In this document: positions 48,155 to 59,494 of the stretch, one piece after another | Layout of the letters: each line of letters opens with the position of its first letter | How positions within the stretch are numbered: position 1 is the first letter of the stretch | Assembly: GCA_020726505.1 (NCBI GenBank) | Contig: JAHLEZ010000002.1 | Location: 310,001 to 374,000 of the forward strand | DNA: 64,000 nucleotides | Reading direction: 5' to 3' | DNA from: Leptodontidium sp. MPI-SDFR-AT-0119 | Taxonomy: Eukaryota > Ascomycota > Leotiomycetes > Helotiales > Leptodontidiaceae | Made by a program: the position numbers and the translations under genes | The notes under the pieces: generated by a model | Database searches by the model: none | What the model saw: only the letters and a program-made list of their open reading frames with translations | What the model was told of the DNA's origin: nothing

Positions 48155-49359
48155 CTTGTAGTGCAGAGGGCAAACAAAATTTTGATTTCCGAAAGAGGTG
48201 TTTACATTTGGATGCAAACTTTTGAGAACGAAAGCGAGGCGAAGGATGACGAAAGTAACAGTAGTATTTTTTTTTTTTATTCGGAGCAGACAAAGAGAAG
48301 GCTCTAGTTGTGTCATATCCGTGCCTGCGCATGCCATGCCAGCCATGCCGTGCCAGCTCAACAAGCCCAAGCGAGGTGAGATCCAAGCAATCCAAGTCTA
48401 CTCCGTAAAGTCTCTCGTACAATCGTATTCGAATACCGATTCGAGACAAAAAGCGAATTGGATGTCCACATCTCCACGCGTCTCCCCCTTTTCCCTTCCC
48501 CCTCTTCACTAAACATCAACAACATCGGCAACTCTAAACCCCCGATACCCTTGGAAAAGGATGATGATCATGAGGAGCAAACAAGGGAAGGAAAGTCATG
48601 GGGAAGGCAGGCGGTTCTTAAAATAACCCCACTCACAAGCACGGAATCTGTGGATAACCGTCGGATAGTTCGGATTGTCACAGTCAAGAGGTGCATGTAT
48701 CACAAACGTACGGAGTACGGCAAACGGGAAAGTGTAAATAAAGTCAGCATAAAACGGCATCATGCTGCGTGACAAAGTACTCTTCCCCTCCTGTAAGAAA
48801 TATGCTAAGCATTTTGGGTATCTGCAGAATATCTGCAGGATATAGCTCTTGTCCGGAAGAGGCAATAATCAATATGTTTATCCATGCTGGCGGTGCAACG
48901 CCAACTGCATGGCTCGAGCAGTGTAAGATGAAGCGGCTTCCAAATGCAAGACATCGGGACAAAAGATGTAATATATCGGGAGGATGCGAATAACCTAATC
49001 AGAGTAGGGAAATTAAAGAAGCCCAAGCTAGAAAGGCACATTGTGGCCGCTCAGCATTTTGCACCACACTATTGTAAGGAGACCCTTCCATTGACAGGCT
49101 CTTCAAGTGAAGTAAGTCAAGGCAGGCTGACAATATCATCTCAGTGAGGCTGGGCTGGACAAGGAGGCTGGCGCCAAGCCCTCTACCGAATAATTGGCTG
49201 CTTGTTTCAGAGGAAGAGCTTAACCGCGTCTTCAACACAGCACAGCCTTCTTGACGCGACTTCCAACCAACAACATTTCGAGAATCCGACCGTGGCGCTC
49301 GTGGGAGTTGAGGGGTTCGATTAGGACAGTCTAGCTGTCCTAATTTTAGGTCTGCGATC
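48155..49359. promoter_or_regulatory. Divergent upstream region, SKT5-like / CHL1
   Basis: 1.2 kb between opposed start codons. It includes a T11 tract near 48269 and no supported ORF. It presumably contains both promoters; no specific sites are claimed. Confidence 0.45.
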
Positions 49360-52317
49360 ATGGCGCAAGGGAAAGAGGAAGATGTTGCGGATTTGGTGAC
49401 GGCACGTGATCGTTTTCATCACCCCTTCACGCCGTATGCTATTCAGGAGACCTTTATGGAGACGGTTTATCAGGTGCTTGAGGATGGAAAGGTTGGGATT
49501 TTGGAGAGTCCTAGTGAGTAATGCCGACTGACTGTCTGGTCAAACAATACTAAGATGATTTTAGCTGGAACTGTAAGTCGCGTGTTACATACTCACATTT
49601 AAGATGGTGTCCCATGCTACCTTCGCTACCGCTAAACCATCCCAAGGCATTTGCTCATGTTCTCTCTTCTCATAGGGAAAATCATTGAGTTTGATCTGCG
49701 GTGCTCTCACATGGCTCCGAGATCACAAGGCTAAAGCCTTTGAAGAAGGACTCAACTGGAGCAATGGTGTTTAATTCCTCGATGCTATCTGTTGATCTAT
49801 GTCTAACGTCATCACAGATTCAGATGAACCAGAATGGATCATCGAACAAGCCAAAGCACGAAGACGTCGAGAACTACTCCGCAACCGAGAAGATATGGAA
49901 GCCAGACTTGCCAAGATCCGAGCAAAAGAGAAAGCACAGCGAGACAAGTATCTCAAAGGAGAGCAGAGTTTCAAGAGAAGGAAGGTTGATGCTGGAAATG
50001 ATGAAGATGACGAGGAACAGTTCGTCCTGGACGATTACGAGAGTGATCGCGAGCAGAGCGGTACAGGCACTAGCAGTGGGCTGTCAGCAAAGACTTTGGA
50101 GATGATGAGCAGGATCGGGATGGGTCCTGCAACCTTGACAGAAGAGGATGAGGAAGTTGAAGATGAGATTAAGGTCAGTAATTCGACATTATCATGACAT
50201 CCTCTCACCCATTTTTAGATTTTCTACTGTTCACGAACTCATTCCCAACTTACGCAATTCATCAACGAACTCCGAAGAGTCCACTTCCCACCCTCAATCA
50301 AAGATGAAACCACCAAATCCACTGACACAGAAGACCTCAAACACCTAACCCTCGGGTCTCGCAAGAATCTCTGCATCAACCCGAAAGTCAACAAACTCGC
50401 TTCCTTGACAGCTATCAACGAACGCTGTTCTGAACTCCAGCAGACCAGCACACCAAAAGAACACAAATGCGTCTTCCTTCCCAATAAAGAAAATCAGACT
50501 CTAGTTAATACTTTCAGAGATCACTCTCTAGCTACGATCCGCGATATCGAGGATATGGGCGAATTGGGGAAGCAAATTGGCATTTGTCCTTATTATGCTT
50601 CAAGAGCGGCTATCAAGCCAGCTGAGATTGTTACCCTGCCTTACCCTCTCCTCCTCCAGAAAAGTGCAAGAGAAGCTTTAGGGCTCAGCGTGAAGGGTCA
50701 TGTGGTGATCATCGATGAAGCACATAATCTGATGGATGCCATATCCGGGATTCACGGAGTGGAAGTCAGCTTGAGGCAATTGAAGAGAGCGAGAGCACAA
50801 CTAGGTGTGTACTTGCAGAAATTCCGCAATCGGTTGAAGGGTAAGAATCGAGTGTATGTTGCTCAAGTTGTGAGAGTTATTGACTCCTTGGTTGGGTATC
50901 TTGAAAGCAGAATTGGTCTTACAGTAAGTAAAAATAGACATGAGGGGAGTTGTTCAGGTCTAACTCAAGGCAGAAACCAGACGGCCAAGTCTCTGACAAA
51001 GACCTGCTCTCGGGAAAAGGCGTTGACCAAATAAACCTCTTCAAGTTGATCAAATACCTGCAAGAAAGCAAATTGGCACGCAAAGTCGAGTCCTACGCCC
51101 TTCACAGCGAAACGCAAATCCCCCAATCTGGTACTTCACTCAAGCAATCTTCCGAACAAACAACATCCACTCCAGTTCTCCACCACATCTCCTCCCTCCT
51201 CTCCGCCCTAACCCACCCCTCAAAAGAAGGCCGACTCCTCTACACCCTCTCTTCAACTCCCAACAGTCCAGACCTCGCAACTCTAAAATACCACCTCCTC
51301 GACCCCTCACCCCACTTCGAGACTCTCGTCTCCTCAGCGCGTGCCGTAATCCTAGCAGGTGGAACCATGTCCCCCATGAGCGACTACACCTCACACCTCT
51401 TCCCGTACCTCCCCCACTCAAGCATCACAACCCTATCCTGCGGTCACGTTATCCCGAAAGAGAATCTCCTAGCTTGGAACCTGAGTAAAGGCCCCAGCGG
51501 ACAAACATTCGATTTCACATTCAAGAACAGAGGGAATAACGAGATGATCGATGATTTAGGCCGGGCGTTGCTTAACATATGTACCGTTGTACCTGATGGA
51601 GTCGTAGTCTTCTTCCCCAGCTACACATCTCTCTCCTCCATCATCTCGCGCTGGGAAGTCATCCCTCCGTCTCCACTATCTACCTCCTCCTCATCACCAC
51701 CGCTTCAACAGCAACAATCCATCCTAACCCGCCTCTCGCTCAAGAAATCCCTCTTCCAAGAATCAAAAGACACACCCGTAGACACCATCCTCGCCTCCTA
51801 CGCATCCGCCATCTCAACCGGGAAAGGCGGCCTCCTCTTCAGCGTCGTAGGCGGCAAGATGAGCGAAGGGATAAACTTCTCCGACCGTCTAGGCCGCTGC
51901 GTCGTTATCGTCGGCCTACCATTCCCGAATGTGAATTCTGCTGAATGGAAGGCTAAGATGGAGTATATCGAATCAGGCACCATTGAGCGTCTTTCAAAGG
52001 ATCTTACGAAAGCTGGGTCGGGTGAGAAATTGAGTAAAGAGGAGATGATCAAACGGGGGAAGGAGGAAGCAAGGGAGTTCTATGAGAATGCGTGTATGCG
52101 TGCTGTTAACCAGAGTGTCGGGAGGGCTATTAGGCATCAGAATGATTATGCGGCGATTGTTATGATCGATCGGAGGTTTGAGGGGGAGAGGGTTAGTGGG
52201 AAGTTGCCGGCTTGGATTAGGGAGGGGCTTGTGGAGGGGAGTGGGGGGTTAGGGTTTGGACCTTTGATGGGGAGGTTGGGGGGTTTCTTTAGGGGGAGGC
52301 GGGAGATAGGTGGGTAG
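49360..52317 (+). CDS. CHL1: CHL1 (DDX11-type) ATP-dependent DNA helicase
   Basis: XPD-like iron-sulfur 5'-3' DNA helicase for sister-chromatid cohesion and replication-fork repair. Exons: 49360-49513, 49565-49572 (only 8 nt), 49676-49766, 49818-50173, 50219-50923 and 50974-52317; 885 aa. The 8-nt exon supplies the middle of Walker A (SPTGTGKSL, residues 50-58), and the frame is right only with it. Then motif Ia YCSRTHSQL (about 207), four Cys expected of the Fe-S cluster ([26 protein letters not shown]), DEAH at about 369-372, [19 protein letters not shown], and motif [14 protein letters not shown] (about 818). The charged region 85-200 before motif Ia is the usual CHL1 insert. Last intron 50924-50973 ends AAGGCAG; an earlier AG would break the frame. 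Confidence 0.95.
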
Positions 52318-52987
52318 TTGATGGGGTTGAGTGATATCAGTGGTGATGGTTTATGTAACCTGAGAAATCGGAAATGGGATTAGTGTCTAGGATGGCGAGT
52401 TCTTAATTTGGTAGGTTGGTTCTCTAACAAATAGCAGAGGAGCTCTTGAGTTGTTTCTTTACCTTATCCCTCTCGACATGAGACAGGAAGATAGAAATTG
52501 ATACGTTCGGGATGGGGAGATGTGCCATGGCAGCTTGTAGCACGCAAACACAAACATGGAGACGGAGATAGATCCCCGAATTGGAAAAACTGCATGGGTT
52601 AGTCCTGTAGCAGCGACTTGATATAGTTTCATCGAAAGCCATGCAGCTAGAATAAGTTTTGATCAATGGAAGGTCGTTTATATTTGATCAAGTGACGCCC
52701 TGTATCACGAAGCTCAATCCTAGACTCTGTAGAATTCCGTGAGCAGAGCAAACCCCAGTGTACACCAAGAACAGCCCCTATAGCCTGTATCCTCGCATGA
52801 TTTCCACCATAGACTCTTTCAGGTTCATATATTCCTCCTTCCCCAACCCTGGCCTCACTCCAAGGGCCCTGTTTCTCTTTCTCTTATCCTTTTCTTTCCT
52901 CCAACACAGCACATCTCATCCAACCCATCCTGCTACATTTGCACAAACAACACCGCCCACCAAAGCATTTCCAGAGAAACAAGAAAT
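52318..52987. other. Intergenic region
   Basis: Spacer between CHL1 and the secreted-protein gene. The last 200 bp are pyrimidine-rich like a leader. An out-of-frame ORF (52758-53099) overlaps the secreted-protein exon and is probably a shadow. Confidence 0.4.
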
Positions 52988-53526
52988 ATCACGAAAACCA
53001 AGCTCATCTCCATCTTTGCATTGCTGGCAAGCATCAGCCTTGCAGTTCCATTTACTGGGCCAACTCATGACGAGATGTTGGCACAGGATGCGATTATGAA
53101 ATTCACACCACTGGGCGGAACGTCCGGTGTGACTCTCGCGCACATGTTCGATGGGGAATTCGATATGGAACTCACTAGCGGTTAGTCACATCATATCATG
53201 TCATATTCACAGGCACTCAAAAGCTTCCTTTCCCTGCAATATCACGCTCTAATCTCCAAAGAACAGACAGCATTACTGACCGAGTGATTGCCACCACCAT
53301 TTCCGTAGAAGGGAACGCAACATGCTTCTTCGATGGCGCTGCTGGATTTTTTGGGCTTGTGAAGAGTGGTGATGATTTGAAGGTGGTTCCGCAACAGAAA
53401 ATTGCGAGAGCGTCTTGTGTCAGAGGTCTTTGGAAGGAGATGGGACGGGATGAGGGGTGGGTGGATGAAGTTCATATTTTGCCGAGGGGGCGGCTGAGGA
53501 ATTATATTTTTCTTGAGAGGGTGTAG
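52988..53526 (+). CDS. Small secreted protein, no ATG start found
   Basis: Two exons: about 52988-53180 and 53267-53526. The intron 53181-53266 (GTTAGT...CTAAT...AACAG) keeps the frame. The product is about 150 aa. It begins with a clear signal-peptide-like core (KLISIFALLASISLAVPF), followed by a mature part with two Cys (ATCFF, RASCVRG), a Gly-rich stretch (FDGAAGFFGLVKSGDD) and a charged end. The reading frame is open upstream without an ATG. The codon where Met is expected, just before TKTKLIS, is ATC at 52988-52990. Either translation starts on an upstream exon I cannot place, at a non-AUG codon, or the start was lost. The family is unknown; it could be an effector-like secreted protein. 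Confidence 0.55.
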
Positions 53527-54329
53527 GGCGTGATGGTATCAAGCACTACATTGCTCATAATTCCGTTGCGTTTCTGTGTACAAAAAGCAAGGAGGTACGC
53601 CTGAAGAGAGAGCTTAACGCTGCCGCACGTGGCATACACACCAAAATTTGGATGTGATTTCTATATCCCCCTTGGGGGGCATTTAAAACCAGTATTTGAT
53701 TAGCTCGCTAAGTGCACGTAACTTTATGTAAAGCGGTTGCATATAACGAGGCTATTAACTTCGATTTAACGGGGACCAATTGAAGGCAAGTAATTGCCTT
53801 CGCACCTCTTAGCTCTCTTCAACCTCCGAAGGGGGGTAGGAGGGGAGTCTGAGGGGTCCCTCAGCAAGGCACTCTAATGCCTTGTAAGTAGTTTAAAAGT
53901 GTTTAGTTAAGTGCTGTAACATGATCTTAAATTAATAATACTAATTATGCCAAAGGGAGGAGCTTTCAGGGTGGTGCTGGCTAGGCTAGCACACAGGTGG
54001 TTTTGGGATAGAGATCAGTAAGTACGGAGGAAAATCAGTTCGTGAAGTTTGCACGTGACTTGTGGTTATTTGTTGACATCCAGCTCACCCTGGGCAGATT
54101 TGAGTGAAGTCTTCGGCTCACCTTTGGCCGACGCATACGGCAAACCCAGTCGCGCTAAATTTGTTAGGTGAAAGGGCTAGCGAGGTGTCTTCTAGAGTAA
54201 GTTTAATTTCCTAGGAAAGCCACAACAGAACTGGAGCACCTCCATCGATCTCGATTCAAACGCGAACGGTCTCCACACCTTCATATCAAACACTCAACAC
54301 CGCATCCAGAGATCCCAAGATAATTCAAG
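53527..54329. other. Intergenic region with clustered palindromes
   Basis: Contains three short perfect inverted repeats within 102 bp (53782-53883) and the BTB promoter element GTTAGGTGAA (54163-54172). No gene seen. Confidence 0.5.
53782..53883. repeat. Cluster of three perfect inverted repeats
   Basis: GAAGGCAA-GTAA-TTGCCTTC (53782-53801), CTGAGGG-GT-CCCTCAG (53849-53864) and AAGGCA-CTCTAA-TGCCTT (53866-53883). Arms of 8, 7 and 6 bp. They could be RNA hairpins or protein-binding palindromes, or part of a decayed small transposon. Confidence 0.75.
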
Positions 54330-55114
54330 ATGTCTTCCTCTAAAACTACCAAAGATATGAGCGCGTCAACGGCCGAAAAGCCAGATCAGGCCAGCTCTCA
54401 GCACAGCGCCGTCTCCTTCTCGTGAGTACTATTCTAGCTGTTCATCTTCATTCTCGATCTGACATCCTCTTCAGCGAACACTCCCAAACAATAGTCACAT
54501 TCATCGTTGGCGTCGAATCGGTCAAGAAGAACTTCGTCGTCCATAAGCACTTGGCTGCCGCTCACTCACCCTTCTTTAAGGCTGCGTTCGAGAGTCCGAT
54601 GATCGAAGGCACTACTCAAACTATGCGGCTGGAAGATATTGAGGTAGAGACATTTGGTGTCTTGGTTCATTGGATGTACACGAAGGAAATCAAAGACGGA
54701 CTTGGTACTTTCATCAACGACAAAGGTGCTCCCGACTTCGACTTTGTCACCCTCGCCAAGGTCTGGAAGCTCGCTGAACGCGCACTCATGCCTCTCCTCC
54801 AGGATGCGATCATGGCGGAGCTCTTCAAGAAGAGAGATACGGGTACCATAGAGAGCTTGGTAAAATTCACCAAGTTCTTTACTGCTAGCGAGGGAATAAG
54901 TCGGCTCAAGGGGTTTGCAATACTTCACATATTGTGGGAGAGGAAAGATGACCAATTAAGATTCCTTATTCCCCGCTTGCCTCGACATATCCTCAATCTG
55001 GTGGTCAGTCTGATGTCTTGTACTGTGATATTAAACTATTATGAGAAAGGATGTGGATTCGATGAATTCTTCTTTTTGATTGATGGCGCAATCGATCTGA
55101 AGCTAAAGAAATGA
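54330..55114 (+). CDS. BTB/POZ domain protein A
   Basis: Exons 54330-54421 and 54475-55114; intron 54422-54474 (GTGAGT...TCTGAC...TTCAG), phase 2; 243 aa. The BTB/POZ fold spans residues about 36-130: VTFIVGVE...FVVHKHLAAAHSPFFKAAFES...GTTQTMRLEDIEVETFGVLVHWMYTKEI, then DFVTLAKVWKLAERALMP. BTB proteins dimerise and often recruit targets to cullin-3 ligases; the specific role here is unknown. It lies 1.1 kb from a second BTB gene with the same intron position (just after VSFS) and very similar BTB core. The C-terminal part is divergent and hydrophobic. Confidence 0.88.
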
Positions 55115-56207
55115 ATCATCAGAAGGTCATAACCAATGAGGTTGTCCAGCGGGATTTGGAGTAAAGATTGTTTTCGCTGCAGCAAATTCTATGGGAGTTG
55201 CTAGCTATCAACATCACTGAGAAGCCTTGCTGTTGATTGGGCTGGGATAAATACACGGGTTTCTCCAAAGACAGCCCTCAAATCTGCATCTAAAATATTC
55301 CAGTCCATGTGTCCTTCTCTGCAGCTCTTCTGCTCCGTGATTACTCCTTGCCGAGGTTTCCTAATTATAATCTTAGCCGCAATTCTGATAATATCTGTCA
55401 CGACAATCAATCTCACTTAAGTTTCTAGTTATTGAAGGAAATCAGGAAGCATATTTTGCTCGAACGATCAAAATTGCATACATGGCATTCCAGCCCGTAT
55501 AATTATCTATCGTGATGCCGCTACAACTTCTGATATGCCTTTCTTTTCTTCTCCGACCTGAAGGCCATCCACAAATCCAAATCCTATTCTGTCCCTATAC
55601 AAACAAAGTAGATAGCCCTACTTCACTAATCAACCTCCACGACAGCAGCCTCAGTTCCTCACGCCTCTTGAATTTAGTACTTGAAGTAACTGTCCTACTC
55701 AGACTTGAAGTTGACGGGGCCCTTTCAAGGAACAAGCGTTCCGCCCGTTACCCCTCCTCACCTCCTCTCACTGTTTACTTCTCGCTTAAATCACAGCCAG
55801 GATAAGCTAGTTAGTGGAGTGTTCTTGATATCTGCACCCTGAAAAAGTAAGTTGTTAGGTGTAGGCGGTAGAGTTCACGTATTAGTAGGCGAGTCTTGAA
55901 GTTATTGGTCAGGCTCTGCTGCAAGTAGGAAGGTAAATCCGAGGCTCGTCAAATGACAAGGACCCGGTCATGTGACAGGCCTCGATGTCGCATGTCTGTT
56001 AGGTGAATCTGTTGGCGGTAAACGAGACGAGACTAGCCTCGTCAAATGGTCTTCGTCTGCATGTTTCTAAAGCTCTGCGCCATCATCTCTTCTTCCTCCT
56101 CAGCTCGACTGGCGTACATGTTCAAGAGATAACTGCAGCATTCTCGCCTCCTCTCTTCAGAGCTATTCGTTTTCCAGAAACCAAGATCCAGTACATTACC
56201 CTGCACC
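55115..56207. other. Intergenic region between tandem BTB genes
   Basis: Holds the GTTAGGTGAA element at 55998-56007, 210 bp before the second BTB ATG, and a related GTTAGGTGTA near 55854. No gene supported. Confidence 0.45.
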
Positions 56208-57092
56208 ATGTCATACTCAGAATGGGGTCGCTCTTATGCTGGGCGCTCTGAATGCGATTGCCGCCTGTGTCGAGACAGCCCAGTTCGTGCACGAAAAGAC
56301 ACCCCTCCCCTAGAGGAAGACCGCTATTTCAAACGCCCCAAGGTTTCCTTCTCGTAAGTGCCCCATTTTGCGCACCTACAAGAATGTCCCACAGCGCATA
56401 TACTGATACTCCATCTGAGCAGGAAACCCTCTCAAGAAATGGTTACCTTCATCACCGGCCCCGACGACAACAAGCAGACCTTCAGCGTCCACAAAAGTCT
56501 CGCCTGCGCCGCTTCTCCTTTCTTCAAGGCCGCGTTCGAGAGCAACATGTTGGAGGGCACGACTCAGACCATGCGCCTGGACGATGTTGAAGCTGAAGTC
56601 TTCGGAGTCCTCGTTCACTATCTCTACTTCCGCGAGCTTGACGATTCCAGCTTCATCATCCTCGAAGACGCCACCGGCGAAGCTTGCGACTTTGATTTCC
56701 TCCTCCTAGCTAAGCTCTGGAAGCTGGGCGAGAGATTCCTCATGCCAGCCCTGCAGAATGAAGTTGTCATCGAGCTCTTAGAGGAACGAGATAGCGTCTC
56801 TGATGATCGATTGAAGAAGTTCGCCGTCTATGTGTGTTCTACTGAAGGTGATCCCAAGGAAGATGGTCCGCAGGGAAAACTGAAGAGAGTGTTACTGGAG
56901 ATTGTGGCATTTACGGAATATCGGTCTCTGTTCACGGAGATCATGCCGTCTTTGTCGATTGATATGGTTATTGAGGTTGCGCATGTGCTGAAGGGTTATG
57001 TTCCTGCGCATCACCTCGGTCGGGGAAGGGCGGATATTCAGCAGGATTTCTTCGTTGAAATTCAGGATGAGGAGCTGAAACTTGAGTATTGA
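56208..57092 (+). CDS. BTB/POZ domain protein B
   Basis: Exons 56208-56353 and 56423-57092; intron 56354-56422 (GTAAGT...TACTGAT...GAGCAG), phase 2; 271 aa. The N-terminus has a Cys cluster (CDCRLC) absent from the neighbour. The BTB domain spans residues about 55-145 (VTFITGPDDNKQTFSVHKSLACAASPFFKAAFESN...TTQTMRLDDVEAEVFGVLVHYLYFREL), then FDFLLLAKLWKLGERFLMPAL. The intron lies just after VSFS, as in BTB A, proof of common origin by duplication. The C-terminal region is longer and more charged. Function is unknown beyond a likely protein-interaction role. Confidence 0.9.
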
Positions 57093-57963
57093 ATTTGTCG
57101 GTTTGGTTGGGAGGAGTTTGGGAGGTGTTTCTGCCATCGAGTGAGGATTTGTTTTGCGGGGTTCGGCAGAGAGCGCGATTTTGTTTGAGAGTAAAAACAA
57201 GTGCCTTCGGCTAGATCTACTCAGTAACAGCAAAAATTGGCCTTGAACTTTACCAGCGGTAACTCAGGGTTCCTTAAAATTGGTATTTTATTGGTGGGCT
57301 CTCTTGGGTGTGCTTGGAAGCAGGAGAGGGAGAGAGAAGCCTCCCTGTATCCCCACTATGGAGATTTTTGTGTCTTTACACAATGGGAGTGCCACAAGAT
57401 ACACTTCAATAAGGCCATCCGCTACGTAGCAAATTCAAGAACATGAACAAATTCCCAGATTGTGTTGGACAAGGTCCCTTTATGTTTTTAGAAGATTACA
57501 TCCAAGACATTATAGAGGATGCTTTAACCATGGCCTGACCATTGGATATTTGCTCCCTGAAGCTCCCCAACCTCCATCTGAATCCTGTCACCAAACATCC
57601 ACGTACTTTCCACATGTTACCCAAAGTTAGACCCCAGCGGGTTACTCAAGTCCGCTTTCTCGCAACGTAGAGTCATGCCGTCTGTCTCCCCGCCACTTGT
57701 GAGCATAACGCCAAATCGACCATGAGCTCAATTTCTATCCTCTCGTTCAATCGCTACGACCTAGACCGATTGACACCTTGCAGCAACTCTCATCCACTTC
57801 CTTGTCCTCATCTTCGTCTCGCTTGCCTGAGCGGCTTAGTGTTCGTAGGCGTCGCCACCACTGAACACCACAGGGACACTTCCAGGTTCAGCCTCTCATC
57901 ACAGGATTCTCAAAATACTGATAACTTTCCCATGTGGAGTAAGTTACCTCATCCGGACTAATC
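57093..57963. other. Intergenic region
   Basis: Convergent spacer between BTB B and a minus-strand secreted-protein gene. Short ORFs lack any motif. Confidence 0.4.
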
Positions 57964-58587
57964 TCACAAATCCACCTTCCCATCCCCAACAGCAACCGTC
58001 GTCGTCGCCCCAACAACCCCTCTCCATCCCCCTCCCCTGATGGCCATACTCGTACTCACAGTAGCAGGGAACTCCGTGGTGGTTGCTGAGATCACCTGGC
58101 CAACAATAATCGGCAATGGCTTCTCCTCTGCGGGCGACGGCGAGACAGATCGTGCCGTTGCACTCACGAGTAACGTGAGCATCTCAGCTGGGAGGAGAGA
58201 GCTGATGATGTTTTCCAATTCCGGGTCTTCAAGCTGCTCAGCATTGATATTCAGGTTCAAGTCTGGAAGTTTGATGGTTGTTGTGTATGAGATTACTGGG
58301 AGAGTTGTCGGTGCGGTAGTGGGGGTTGTTGAGGTCTAACACTTGCAGTTAGCTATGTAATTCTTGAGCTAGGGGGTTGGGGAAAAAAGGAGGAGGCGGG
58401 ATGATACATGGGTCTTGAAGCCAGGCAAGGAGGATGAGGTTGTGCGGAGAGAAGGAAGGTAGAATTGTGTGCGCCTTACTTCTGGGGTTGGTTCGGCTGT
58501 GAGGGGGATTTGGCCTGCTGTTGCTACGGCTAGAGCCGAGAATAGGGAAAGGAGTGCCACACATCTCATGAGGAGAGAAAAATACAT
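57964..58587 (-). CDS. Secreted Thr-rich protein
   Basis: Exons 58480-58587 and 57964-58335; intron 58336-58479 (GTAAGG...GCTAAC...TGTTAG), phase 0; 159 aa. The first ATG gives a signal peptide MYFSLLMRCVALLSLFSALAVATA with cleavage predicted after ATA; the inner ATG at 58569 also gives one. The mature protein starts with a Thr/Pro-rich stretch (TSTTPTTAPTT), likely O-glycosylated. It continues with LPDLNLNINAEQLEDPELE, an acidic-hydrophobic helix, and a Ser/Thr-rich end. Only one Cys, in the signal peptide. No known domain. Possibly a cell-wall or surface protein; no GPI signal seen. Confidence 0.72.
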
Positions 58588-59494
58588 CGCGAATTAGGCA
58601 ACGATAGCAGAGAACAAGACGCCTAGCGTAGGAATATTGCAATGCGGCTATCGAGTGATCGGGGTTTTGAGGGATGGGAAAGTCTTGGATTGAAGAGGAC
58701 GCGTAGACGCATCAATGCAAGAGAGAGCTTGATATATAACGTAAAGATAAAATTGGACAATAGCAACGGCATTAGATGAAGTACTGTTGGATATTCGTAC
58801 AGATTTTTGACGTTTTGGTCGTGTTTAGGCTGATGGGGTTTAATGGTGGGTGTATCATTTGGTGTTTCGGAAATCTGGTGCAGGAATGCGAGATGGTGGC
58901 TTTCAAGATATTTATTATCAAGCTTCCCGTAGGCTCGGGAACGGTATCATTGTAATGTGGAAATGAGAAGGAGGTCGTAGAGATTCAGGTTGTTGGGCTT
59001 TGGTGTTGAAGTGAGAAGGAGGTGGACGATGACGAGGGAGGTTGATGAATGTGGGGAGGATTTACCCCTGAGCTCGCTTGAGCAGCCAATCGCGCATGAG
59101 TGGAACGCCTGGCATTTTTCATCCTCCTAGCTTCCAAACACTTAAGCAATATGACGCAAAGGGGATCAGATGGTGTCTATCCTCAAGTCGTGCATCTCCC
59201 CAGTATGTATGGCTTCAAGATCCAGTATTATTTGTTGAAAAACGGCTTCAGAAATGGGTTTCGCTCCCTGTAGAGGGCTGTAATCGATTCAAGGAGACAG
59301 AAGTGTTTTGAAGAATGTGAATCTTCATTTTCTCATCTTTTACTCTTACATATCCCAATCAAGACTAAAGAAAACATCCTCTAATACCTCTCCAAAACAT
59401 CTTCAATGCCATGTCCCATCCCTTTCATATCGATTCTCTCCCATCCTCCTTCTCCTCCTCCTCGTCCTTCCTCCTCGCTTCAACAATCATGATC
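58588..59494. other. Intergenic region
   Basis: Upstream of the Thr-rich secreted protein and downstream of the KR-site secreted protein. Nothing else seen. Confidence 0.4.

Noticed and set aside
47602..48177. 191-codon minus ORF overlapping the 5' end of the SKT5-like gene
   Set aside because: Different frame from the conserved protein; it reads through the first intron. It is a shadow.
58040..58339. 99-codon plus ORF
   Set aside because: Antisense shadow of the second exon of the Thr-rich secreted protein.
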